From Bacteroidota bacterium (GTDB taxonomy: Bacteria > Bacteroidota > Bacteroidia > Bacteroidales > B18-G4): 14,793 nt of DNA. Under the pieces are notes generated by a model. That model had not been told where the DNA came from. It ran no database searches and was given only the letters and a program-made list of their open reading frames with translations. The stretch covers positions 1 through 14,793 of the forward strand of contig QMPN01000048.1 of assembly GCA_003648575.1 (NCBI GenBank), in the 5' to 3' direction. The translations under genes were made by a program, and so were the position numbers. Of this stretch, positions 1 through 7,334 are shown piece by piece (the first letter of the stretch is position 1; every line of letters starts with the position of its first letter).

Positions 1-1821
1 CTCCTTATTGCCGGTATTATATGGCCAGCTGGATTGTTGCAGAAAGAATTTGCCGGCTGCATTGCCAAAGGCAGGCATCGCAAAATTCTCAGGGTACGTA
101 GTACCATAATCCGGCATAAATTCAGGCCACATATTATCAATAAAACCCCATACATAGGTATCATTCACGAAGGAATAGGATACTTCCGAGGCTGCGATCA
201 GCCCCAGGGCACCTTGTTCCATCCGATGGAATTTCTCAGTAAAACACTCTCCACTCCAATTGTATTTCCCGGTAAGACAGTTAATAGAAAATACAAAGAT
301 CGGATCTTCATTTGACAGGCCATCCAGGCTGTTGTTGTTATATGCAGGTTCGCCCCAGCCTGTATTTCCACCATGGTCGCGGTGCTGGATGATAAACGCC
401 CCATTGTTAATGGCTGTGTTGATCATACTGGCATTTCCGTCGGTCCAATTGCCAAGGTCAGATGGATTTGAAGGAATATAGCCAAGTCCATTGGGACCAA
501 ACACATTCAAAATAGTGCTGGTGTTGGTAGCTGTCGACCAGGGGTCAACATCAGGGTTGCCGCCATATACTTCATTGATACGGATAGGGTTTTTGCCCTG
601 AACGTTTTTAAAGTAACCGCCAATAGTTTCAGAACAGATCTGGAACCAGCGCTCTGTTTGCCATCCCAGGGCAGTGATGGGATCGTAGAAACTCTCGTAG
701 GTGGGAGGGTTGGTCTCAAAGTCGGTGATCTTGGTGATCATGTTCTGCAGATGCGTTTCATTGGTGGCTGTCATCCTGGCCATGACTACATCAGCCATGC
801 CATTGCCATTCACATCGCCGTAGATATGGTCAGATGCGCAATAGTAATCCCAGATAGGAGAAAGGATGCCGTTTCCTGTAGCCCCGTAGTCGGCAAGGAT
901 CAGAAAAGCAAGGGGTGGAATAGTCCATGTATCGTATGCATCGTTTATAAAATCTTCGATGGTATTGATGTTATTGCCACCAATATCGCTAATGGAATAG
1001 ATGCCGGTACTGATTCCCTGCATCTGTCTGAAAATCCTGAGGGTGTCGGCCCAGGCCAGGAATACCGGATCATCGGGGGAGATGATCACATATTCAAAAC
1101 CATCGCTTTTACTACCACCCTTGCTTGAATAATCTATTTCCGGCAGGGAACTAAAATTCAGAAACTGGTCACGGAGGATAGGGTCGAACCAGCGGCTGCG
1201 GTATCGTGTCTCGCCAAACTGTCCGTTTCCGCCTTCGAAGCTGATTTCCAGCTCAACATCGCAATAAACAATCAATTCTTTGCTTACCGGGTTATACTGG
1301 AAAGGGGTAATGCCAAGGAGAACGGCATCAACGCCCCTGATGCTTGTATTTTCAGAAAGGATGAAGGGGTTTTCCGGATAAAAAGCATCAACAGAATAGA
1401 TGCTTTCGTCTTTGTTGTATTGCAGTGGACTGTTATCCGTATCGAGGGGGATACGGGGTGCGGGGGCCACTTCCACATTCTCATATTTTTCTGTTCTGTA
1501 AGAGATCACATTCAGTTTTGCTGTTGCTCCCTGTGGAATGGCAATGTATTGTCCTTTACCCGAAAGGTCAGGGGACCCTTCATTGTTGGGGATCATGTTG
1601 GCAGGAAGATGAATGGCTTTCATCTCATTTCCTTTAACGGAAACAGCATCCATATTGAATTCATGAACCGAATAGATGAGCTCGATCCCGGTATTGCTTT
1701 CCTTTGTCAACTTGATTCCTTCATCGCTCCAGTTATTATCAAAAGTGAAGGTTTGTGCAAGCAATGAGATTGCCATCAGTGAAAAGATCAATGAAAGGCT
1801 AGTTTTGTAGAAGTTAAACAT
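1..1821 (-). CDS. Gingipain-like C25 cysteine peptidase, exported, 3' end cut by window edge
   Basis: The frame is open from the ATG at 1821 to base 1 (607 codons, no stop), so the C-terminus lies outside the window. The first ~22 residues form a signal peptide (hydrophobic core ending LLAQ). Residues ~25-235 are beta-rich and sit where the C25 propeptide belongs. The catalytic domain begins near residue 238 (DGFEYVIISP). Residues 330-349 carry the family pattern SDHIYGDVNGNG followed by a VxMAR stretch, matching the SDxxYG...GR region of gingipains. The catalytic pair is visible as His483 in QHRDHGG and Cys515 in FSINCLTG. Their 32-residue spacing is close to the His211/Cys244 pair of RgpB, as I remember it. 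Such enzymes are exported through Sec and then T9SS and cleave proteins outside the cell or at its surface; a T9SS C-terminal domain is expected but not visible. Substrate preference cannot be read. It lies 178 bases downstream of the M14 peptidase gene on the same strand. Confidence 0.9.
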   Translation of the reverse strand, partial: MFNFYKTSLSLIFSLMAISLLAQTFTFDNNWSDEGIKLTKESNTGIELIYSVHEFNMDAVSVKGNEMKAIHLPANMIPNNEGSPDLSGKGQYIAIPQGATAKLNVISYRTEKYENVEVAPAPRIPLDTDNSPLQYNKDESIYSVDAFYPENPFILSENTSIRGVDAVLLGITPFQYNPVSKELIVYCDVELEISFEGGNGQFGETRYRSRWFDPILRDQFLNFSSLPEIDYSSKGGSKSDGFEYVIISPDDPVFLAWADTLRIFRQMQGISTGIYSISDIGGNNINTIEDFINDAYDTWTIPPLAFLILADYGATGNGILSPIWDYYCASDHIYGDVNGNGMADVVMARMTATNETHLQNMITKITDFETNPPTYESFYDPITALGWQTERWFQICSETIGGYFKNVQGKNPIRINEVYGGNPDVDPWSTATNTSTILNVFGPNGLGYIPSNPSDLGNWTDGNASMINTAINNGAFIIQHRDHGGNTGWGEPAYNNNSLDGLSNEDPIFVFSINCLTGKYNWSGECFTEKFHRMEQGALGLIAASEVSYSFVNDTYVWGFIDNMWPEFMPDYGTTYPENFAMPAFGNAAGKFFLQQSSWPYNTGNKE

Positions 1822-1999
1822 GTAGTGTAGTTTTTTGAATAAGTTATGTTAGATAAGAGTCTGCATTTTAGCTATTAGCGGGCTAATGTACAAATAATAA
1901 AAAAATATATTTTTATATATAGATGCATAAATAGATAAAATAGTTGCCCGGTATCAGCTTTTCATTCGTTAAAAAAGTCAAATCATGATAGATTTAGGG
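1822..1999. other. AT-rich intergenic gap between two peptidase genes
   Basis: This 178-base gap separates the end of the M14 gene from the start of the C25 gene, both leftward. It is strongly AT-rich, with alternating A/T runs around 1895-1935. It contains a perfect inverted repeat, ATTAGCGGGCTAAT, at 1874-1887, about 53 bases before the C25 start codon. I see no exact TAnnTTTG box on the coding strand and no hairpin followed by a T run, so I cannot say whether the two peptidases share a transcript. Confidence 0.5.
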
Positions 2000-4993
2000 T
2001 CATCGTTTTAAAATAATTTTTCCAGTTTCTGATTGCTCTCCCACCTGGAGTCTGTATATATACATGCCCTCTGGCAAGAGATTTCCGCTGGTAAGCGTAC
2101 CGTCCCAATTGAACTCCTGAGGACCGCTTTGGAAGAAGGCTTCAGTTACAGAGCCAACTCTTTGTCCGTTCAGGTTATATATTTCCAGTGATACCCGGGA
2201 GGCTTTATTCAGGATCAGGCTGAAGTTTAGCTGATCGCTGAATGGATTGGGCCATGCTGAGAAGTTGATCTGATTTGCTGGCTGATGAACGTCCTCTACA
2301 TCTGTCAGGATACCTCCAAAAAATTCCAGTATCAGGATCATCAGCTCTTCTTTAGTATTCTGGTTATCGCTGAGTCCGCCAAATTCGAAAGATACTCCAA
2401 CGGTCTTGTATGTTCCTTCATCCAGTGCCACGGCATTGCAGTAGGATGGGATCTGGTTCCTGAACAATTCGAAAGCATTGTCAATGGGGGCAATCCTGTC
2501 GATATATTCATTGTCACCGCTGTAAGGGTAGAGCATCCCTTCGGCAAATGAGCCGTCCTGGCCGAACTGTATTCCCAGGTCACCGCTTCCATCCTCCAGA
2601 CCTTCTATCTTGAACATGCTGTGAACGGGGGTTTCAGGGTTATATGACCAGGTGTCGCCTCCTTCTATGTACAGCCGGCCGCCATTGTCCAGGTAATGGG
2701 CAAGGGTTGAGCCCTCATCAGCTGTGAGGATGTGATTATTATCAAAAACTCCCAGACAGAGGAAAATGCACTTATACATATCCAGGTCATCAGGGAAGCT
2801 TGTTTCGTAGATAGCTGCCAGGTCGATATCGGATATCACCTCCTGCATAACTGTACCTGAATTATGATTTCCATCCATGTCGATGATCAGTATGGGATAT
2901 TTCCCAACCATGAACATCAGGGTGTAGGTAGTAGCATAGAAGCCATTATTGGCTACAACATCGATCTCAAAAACAATCGTATCGCCCGTGGGGGTTGAGT
3001 CATCTACTTCGAAAGAGAATGTTCCGCTACCCGACTGGTTCTGTTCCAGGGTCCCGAATCCGGCTGTGGCTTGTGTGATGGTAACATAAGGGCTGCTGCT
3101 TGATAATGTCGCCTCGATGTCGCTGGCAGTCACATTTCCATTATTGATAATATCGATGGTCAGATCGGCTGATTCACCTTGTTCGAGGTGGCCATTGCCA
3201 TTTTCATCATCGAGCATATAGTCCGACATTACCAGGAATACACCAATTATATGCTCCATGTCGCTTACCGCATCGAGGTCGAAGCCGGCATCCTGTTCAT
3301 TCTGGTTGCCATCTCCATCATCAAGTATCTTGAAAAACTGTGCATCTGCTAAACCGCATCCCGTAAGATCAAACTCAGTGGTTCCGGATCCTTCGCCGAT
3401 GTATATCCAGGGCCCATCCATATTCTGGCTGGCGTAAAAGGAAAATTCTTCAGCCATCAGGTCGCCTTCAAATACTTTAACATCATTCCCGGGCAGGTCG
3501 ATGATGGGCTTTTGCATATCTACAACTACCCAGCCGTCTTTTCCGATCGAATAATTGATCCAGTCGGGTTCTCCGATCAAGGCCAGGGTATTGCCCTCGT
3601 CCACAGTATTATTATCCGGGATGCGGCTGCTGATCATGCGCCATGCATACCAGCGGGCGCTATCAAGCGGACTTAATTGAAAGTCATAAGCCGTACTATT
3701 AAATTCAGTCACTGTAATGCTATCGGCCGAAACCTGTGTTTCATAGCCATTAGCCATCACTTTAATGGAGTACTTGCCCGGCAACACATATTTATGAAAG
3801 TCACCTGCAGTTGAATCTGAATAGGTTTGCATATAATCGTTCACAAAAATCGTTGCGCGTATTGGGTCACCTGTGCTGGCATCGGTAACAACTCCCTCAA
3901 GGCCGTATCCTGCATATTCTATCATATCAATCATTGAGGGATAATTCCATTCGTAATATTGCATGATCTGAGAGGCAGGGGGTTGTTTTTGCATGGAAAT
4001 TTCCATGGACCAGCTGATGGATCCGGCAACGCCATAATTGCCATCTTTGGTACTTCCGTTGATAGCATACATGCCGGAGTTGCCCTGGCCAAATTCCAGA
4101 TTGGCATAGCCTGAAGATGTGCTGTAGAGCTCTGCCAGCTGCAATATGTGAGCTGCATCGGCAGGTGTTTCAGGCCTGTAACTCCATGGGCAGGAAACGT
4201 ATTCTGTTCCACTGTGATAAGTGGTATGCACTACAAACTGGTTTTCATAACTACAGTTGCGCAGCTTTTGTGTTTCAGGCTGTGAAAATGCGCCGGTGCT
4301 GCTGCCCCATGCATCCCACATATAGCCATAATCGCGGTTGCAGTCGACCCCATTCTCATTATACCTGCTCATATTTTCCCTTCCGTCGGGGTTCACCATA
4401 TAGTAGATCCAGATCTCACGGTTGTCGATGAGATTTGTCACCACAGGGTCACTGCCATATTTGCGGCAGAGGTCACGGGCGAAGCGTATACAATTTTCAG
4501 GCCCGCCTATCTCATCACCATGGATGCCTCCATCGAAAAAGACTTCCGCTTCATTTTCATCTGAGCTAACATTATCGCTGATTTTAAGTGCAGCCAGTTC
4601 GCGGCCCCCGAGAGAGGTGCCGTATATTTTTTTCAGGCAAATGCCGGGGAAGGCACTCACAAGGCTATCAGCCAGGTCGACGATCTCCTGGTAGGAGTGA
4701 TAGGCGGTTTTGGCATCCCAGAACTTTTCATAGTACTTGTTCAAATCGGCTATCTGTATACTATAATCCAGTCCTGATGCTGACAACAGATCAGCCTCCC
4801 GTGGGCTTACATACAGTATGGCATGATCGGTATAATAGTCAGCAACCAAATTGAGATTCGATAGTATTTGTGCGGTAGCGAGGTCATTAACCTCAACCCT
4901 GACTTCCATTTCCCCATCGCGCCAAGCCTGGGCCATGGTAGAAGTTGAAAATAATAATACGAGAAGAACGGTGGTGATGATAGACCTTTTCAT
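2000..4993 (-). CDS. Secreted M14 zinc carboxypeptidase with T9SS type A sorting domain
   Basis: I place the start at 4993 because MKRSIITTV begins a clean signal peptide ending near MAQA; an in-frame ATG at 5014 would add seven residues (MKTYIYI). Numbering below uses that longer form (1004 aa). The peptidase M14 domain spans ~90-365: zinc ligands His165 and Glu168 in HGDE, the NPDGRE motif at 208-213, NR at 226-227, third zinc ligand His267 in TTYHSG, and catalytic Glu338 in SWSMEIS. This resembles carboxypeptidase T and removes C-terminal residues from peptides. After it come a carboxypeptidase regulatory-like beta domain (~371-447), a discoidin-like beta domain (~455-590), an acidic DENGNGHLEQGE segment that may bind calcium, a NEW3/CARDB-like domain (~610-700), a Rossmann/glutamine-amidotransferase-like domain (~705-900), and a T9SS type A tail (~917-1004) with WPNPFSD, LEIYNLNGQ and a final GKIILKR. 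It is therefore expected to cross the outer membrane by T9SS and be anchored or released there. All key M14 residues are present. Confidence 0.93.
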   Translation of the reverse strand: MKRSIITTVLLVLLFSTSTMAQAWRDGEMEVRVEVNDLATAQILSNLNLVADYYTDHAILYVSPREADLLSASGLDYSIQIADLNKYYEKFWDAKTAYHSYQEIVDLADSLVSAFPGICLKKIYGTSLGGRELAALKISDNVSSDENEAEVFFDGGIHGDEIGGPENCIRFARDLCRKYGSDPVVTNLIDNREIWIYYMVNPDGRENMSRYNENGVDCNRDYGYMWDAWGSSTGAFSQPETQKLRNCSYENQFVVHTTYHSGTEYVSCPWSYRPETPADAAHILQLAELYSTSSGYANLEFGQGNSGMYAINGSTKDGNYGVAGSISWSMEISMQKQPPASQIMQYYEWNYPSMIDMIEYAGYGLEGVVTDASTGDPIRATIFVNDYMQTYSDSTAGDFHKYVLPGKYSIKVMANGYETQVSADSITVTEFNSTAYDFQLSPLDSARWYAWRMISSRIPDNNTVDEGNTLALIGEPDWINYSIGKDGWVVVDMQKPIIDLPGNDVKVFEGDLMAEEFSFYASQNMDGPWIYIGEGSGTTEFDLTGCGLADAQFFKILDDGDGNQNEQDAGFDLDAVSDMEHIIGVFLVMSDYMLDDENGNGHLEQGESADLTIDIINNGNVTASDIEATLSSSSPYVTITQATAGFGTLEQNQSGSGTFSFEVDDSTPTGDTIVFEIDVVANNGFYATTYTLMFMVGKYPILIIDMDGNHNSGTVMQEVISDIDLAAIYETSFPDDLDMYKCIFLCLGVFDNNHILTADEGSTLAHYLDNGGRLYIEGGDTWSYNPETPVHSMFKIEGLEDGSGDLGIQFGQDGSFAEGMLYPYSGDNEYIDRIAPIDNAFELFRNQIPSYCNAVALDEGTYKTVGVSFEFGGLSDNQNTKEELMILILEFFGGILTDVEDVHQPANQINFSAWPNPFSDQLNFSLILNKASRVSLEIYNLNGQRVGSVTEAFFQSGPQEFNWDGTLTSGNLLPEGMYIYRLQVGEQSETGKIILKR

Positions 4994-5090
4994 GATGTAG
5001 ATATATGTTTTCAATGCTTTTTAATCCCTATGCTGTAATCGCAAAAGCAAGGTGAAGATTTGGGATTAGCAAATCTAATAATATATACTA

Positions 5091-5098
5091 CAAAGATA
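5091..5098 (-). promoter_or_regulatory. Candidate Bacteroidota -7 box for the M14 peptidase gene
   Basis: The minus strand reads TATCTTTG, an exact match to the Bacteroidota -7 consensus TAnnTTTG, about 100 bases ahead of the chosen M14 start. A second match, TAGATTTG, lies at 5070-5077. Neither has an obvious TTG about 19-21 bases upstream, so the call rests on the -7 match in an AT-rich gap. Confidence 0.35.
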
Positions 5099-5155
5099 AT
5101 TATATTACTTCTAAATAAGAAAGCGAGGAGATGGGTGTTCAGAGTTCGGTGTGCA

Positions 5156-5194
5156 GACTTCAAACTTCTGACTTCAAACTTCTGACTTCGAAAC
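5156..5194. repeat. 14-bp direct tandem repeat abutting the buk stop codon
   Basis: The unit GACTTCAAACTTCT occurs at 5156-5169 and again exactly at 5170-5183. A third, partial and slightly diverged copy (GACTTCGAAAC) at 5184-5194 ends one base before the buk stop codon at 5195-5197. This gives about 2.8 units. It lies in the short gap between buk and the M14 gene. It is not a palindrome and has no T run, so it does not look like a terminator. Its copy count could vary by slippage, but no coding frame would be affected. Confidence 0.85.
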
Positions 5195-6268
5195 CTAGTA
5201 TTCTTTTACTTCAGCTTCGCCACGGATCACCCTGTAGCCGTTCATGGCCAGGGCTTCCATTTCATTCTCTCCGGGGTATATAAAAATGGGTGCAAAACGG
5301 TGAACACGCATGCGGATGCGCTCACAGAACCATTTGTCGTATGCCACTCCCCCGGTAATCAGGATGCCGTCGATATCGCCTTCGAGTACAGCGGCCATCT
5401 CTCCGATCATTTTTGATACCTGGTATGCCATGGCATCATAGATCATCGTTGCCTTTTCGTCACCATTGGTCACCATCTGTTCTACTTCGTAGGCACTGTT
5501 TGTTCCAAGGTAGGCAGAAAGGCCGCCCTGGCCGATCAGCATCTTCTTGAGTTCTTTAAAGGTGTATTTGCCGCTATAGCAAAGTTCAGCCAGGTCGATG
5601 ATAGGCAGTGTTCCGGCACGTTCTGGTGAGAAAGCCCCTTCACCGCCGATGGCATGGTTTACATCAACCACACGTCCTTTTTTGTGTGCTCCCACAGAGA
5701 TGCCGCCCCCAAGGTGAGCGATGATTAGGTTGAGCTTATCATATTCTTTATCCTGGATCTGGGAATGCCTGTGTGCAGTGGCTTTTTGGTTGAGGGCATG
5801 AAAAACCGACCTGCGTTCAAACAGTGGTGATCCGGAGATCCTGGCAACGTTTTCAAGTTCATCTACCACAACAGGGTTGGCAATATATGCCTTTGCATTC
5901 GGAAGCTCATGAGCAATGTAGTCGGCGATCAGGCCTCCCAGGTTGCTTGCATGCTCACCAATAGGGCTATTGCAGAGGTCTGCCTTCATTTTTTCATTGA
6001 TGGCATATACCCCGGATGGGATGGGCCTTACCATGCCGCCGCGTCCCATTACAATGCGGATATCTTCCATCTTGATGTCTTCATCCTTCAGCACCTGGTG
6101 AATTACATCTTTGCGAAACTCAAACTGATCGGTGATCTTTTCGAAAGGGGCCAGCTCTTCATTGCTGTGCTTGATATTTTTTGTAAAGATTTGTTCTTTA
6201 TTCTTGAATACAGCGATCTTGGTGGAGGTGGACCCTGGGTTAATGGCTAGGATGAGGATGTTTTCCAT
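5195..6268 (-). CDS. buk: Butyrate kinase
   Basis: This enzyme converts butyryl phosphate (or a branched-chain acyl phosphate) plus ADP to the acid plus ATP in the cytoplasm. The frame extends upstream to 6319, but MENILILAINPGSTSTK is how family members normally begin; starting at 6268 gives 357 aa, the usual butyrate kinase length, and avoids overlap with ptb. ASKHA-fold signatures in order: the N-terminal phosphate loop NPGSTSTK (10-17); VVVDELENVARISGSPLFER (133-152); the second phosphate loop HLGGGIS (185-191) followed by GRVVDVNHAIGGEGAFSPER (198-217); the adenosine motif ITGGVAYD (304-311); and C-terminal GENEMEALAMNGYRV (333-347). Acetate kinases are ~400 aa with a different N-terminus, so AckA is unlikely. 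The gene lies 26 bases downstream of ptb on the same strand and is almost certainly co-transcribed with it. Real substrate range (butyrate versus isobutyrate or isovalerate) cannot be read from sequence. Confidence 0.95.
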   Translation of the reverse strand: MENILILAINPGSTSTKIAVFKNKEQIFTKNIKHSNEELAPFEKITDQFEFRKDVIHQVLKDEDIKMEDIRIVMGRGGMVRPIPSGVYAINEKMKADLCNSPIGEHASNLGGLIADYIAHELPNAKAYIANPVVVDELENVARISGSPLFERRSVFHALNQKATAHRHSQIQDKEYDKLNLIIAHLGGGISVGAHKKGRVVDVNHAIGGEGAFSPERAGTLPIIDLAELCYSGKYTFKELKKMLIGQGGLSAYLGTNSAYEVEQMVTNGDEKATMIYDAMAYQVSKMIGEMAAVLEGDIDGILITGGVAYDKWFCERIRMRVHRFAPIFIYPGENEMEALAMNGYRVIRGEAEVKEY

Positions 6269-6294
6269 TCTTGAATGAAATTTTGAATTTAAAA

Positions 6295-7194
6295 TTAATG
6301 TACGGCTGCTGCCAGGCAAATGCTGTCGAGTTTGGAATCTTCCGAATCCGACCTTGAAGTGAGTACGATAGGTGCAGAGCCTCCGAGGATATTGGCAGCC
6401 ACCTTGGCATTGGCAAAAAAGATAAATGCTTTATACAGCATGTTTCCGGCTTCGATATCGGGCAGAAGCAGGAGGTCGGCCATACCGGCCACATTGCTCT
6501 TGATCCCTTTATGCTCAGCAGCCTCTGCAGAAATGGCATTGTCGAAAGCAAGTGGCCCGTCGACGAGGCAATTTGGGATCTGTCCACGGTCAGCCATTTT
6601 CGATAGCAGCGCTGCATCCATGGTGGCAGGCATCATCTCGTTTACGAGCTCAACAGCGCCGAGTACAGCGATCTTGGGCTCAACAATACCAAGTTTATGC
6701 AGGAATTCGATGGAATTCCTCAGGATGTTCACCTTGGCATTCAGGTCGGGTGCAATGTTCATGGCAACATCGGTAAGGGCAATAAGCTTATGGTGATAAG
6801 CAGGCACTTCAAAAAGGGCGATATGAGAAATAATATCATTGCGGCGCAGGCCCCATTCTTTGTTCAACACACCTTTCAGCAGGGTGGCGGAACCAACATT
6901 GCCTTTCATGAGGATATCGGCATCGCCGAAATGAACCAGCTTAATAGATTTGGCAACAGATTCACCCAGGTTGGTCTCATCAATGATCTCCATGCGTGAG
7001 AGGTCGAGCTCAAGCTTATCAGCGATACGGTGCATCTTTTCTTTATCACCCACCAGTATAGGATCTACGATCTTCATCTTGGCGGCATTAACAACAGCCT
7101 CGAGAGAATGCTCATCATGGGCGGCCGCAACCACCAGTTTTTTCTTGGGTGATTTCTTTACGATCTCACGTAATTCAGAAAGATGTTTTATCAT
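6295..7194 (-). CDS. ptb: Phosphate butyryltransferase (PTA/PTB family)
   Basis: This enzyme exchanges CoA for phosphate on butyryl-CoA, giving the butyryl phosphate used by the butyrate kinase encoded next. The frame opens at 7239, but I prefer the ATG at 7194 (MIKHLSELREIVKK), which gives 299 aa, the normal length for Ptb; the extra 15 residues of the longer form are not family-like. Visible family features are KKLVVAAAHDEHSLEAVVNA near the N-terminus, DPILVGDKEK, GNVGSATLLKGVL in the middle, VDGPLAFDNAIS, and the C-terminal ADLLLLPDIEAGNMLYKAF and LGGSAPIVLTSRSDS. The last is the PTA/PTB acyl-phosphate site region. It is single-domain, unlike the longer Pta enzymes, and the adjacent buk supports Ptb. 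Some databases call such proteins phosphate acetyl/butyryltransferase or bifunctional enoyl-CoA hydratase/phosphate acetyltransferase; no hydratase domain is present here. Confidence 0.93.
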   Translation of the reverse strand: MIKHLSELREIVKKSPKKKLVVAAAHDEHSLEAVVNAAKMKIVDPILVGDKEKMHRIADKLELDLSRMEIIDETNLGESVAKSIKLVHFGDADILMKGNVGSATLLKGVLNKEWGLRRNDIISHIALFEVPAYHHKLIALTDVAMNIAPDLNAKVNILRNSIEFLHKLGIVEPKIAVLGAVELVNEMMPATMDAALLSKMADRGQIPNCLVDGPLAFDNAISAEAAEHKGIKSNVAGMADLLLLPDIEAGNMLYKAFIFFANAKVAANILGGSAPIVLTSRSDSEDSKLDSICLAAAVH

Positions 7195-7228
7195 ATCAGT
7201 ATATTTTAATGTCAGCGTTAAGTGATTG

Positions 7229-7259
7229 ATTGTTAACAATAAATACTATTGTTAATTTT
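7229..7259. promoter_or_regulatory. Palindromic operator-like pair in the ptb leader
   Basis: A perfect 12-bp palindrome, ATTGTTAACAAT, lies at 7229-7240, and its half ATTGTTAA recurs as a direct repeat at 7248-7255, starting 19 bases away (close to two helical turns). The same bases also form an inverted repeat: TTAACAAT at 7233-7240 and ATTGTTAA at 7248-7255 around a 7-base loop. It sits between the candidate -7 box at 7269-7276 and the ptb start at 7194, where a bound repressor could block transcription. A hairpin acting in the mRNA is the alternative. The regulator is unknown. Confidence 0.45.
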
Positions 7260-7268
7260 TTCACGCTG

Positions 7269-7276
7269 CAAAAGTA
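7269..7276 (-). promoter_or_regulatory. Candidate -7 box for ptb-buk
   Basis: The minus strand reads TACTTTTG followed by CAGCG, matching the Bacteroidota -7 consensus TAnnTTTG. It lies about 75 bases upstream of the ptb start, just ahead of the palindromic pair at 7229-7259. I see no clear TTG at the -33 spacing; the upstream DNA is the AT-rich tandem repeat at 7293-7320. Confidence 0.4.
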
Positions 7277-7292
7277 TGAAAGAAAATTCTAA

Positions 7293-7320
7293 GTTTTAAA
7301 TTTTGAGTTTTAAATTTTGA
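7293..7320. repeat. Perfect two-copy 14-bp AT-rich tandem repeat
   Basis: The unit GTTTTAAATTTTGA occurs exactly twice in a row, at 7293-7306 and 7307-7320, and another TT follows. It occupies the gap between the stop of the M64 peptidase gene (7335) and the ptb promoter region. The unit length equals that of the tandem repeat at 5156-5194, but the sequence differs. Confidence 0.85.
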
Positions 7321-7334
7321 TTAAACACAATTTA

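Noticed and set aside
658..1128. Rightward 156-codon open frame
   Set aside because: It lies entirely inside the leftward C25 peptidase gene, whose frame carries recognisable catalytic motifs, and its own translation shows no domain or signal.
5156..5194. CRISPR-like array
   Set aside because: The 14-bp units are directly adjacent with no spacers and there are no cas genes in the window.
6269..6319. Extended start for butyrate kinase (17 extra residues)
   Set aside because: It overlaps the ptb coding end, adds residues unlike the family, and the ATG at 6268 gives the standard N-terminus and length.
7195..7239. Extended start for Ptb (15 extra residues)
   Set aside because: The extension is not family-like and would run through half of the operator-like palindrome; MIKHLSELREIVKK at 7194 gives the usual 299-aa enzyme.
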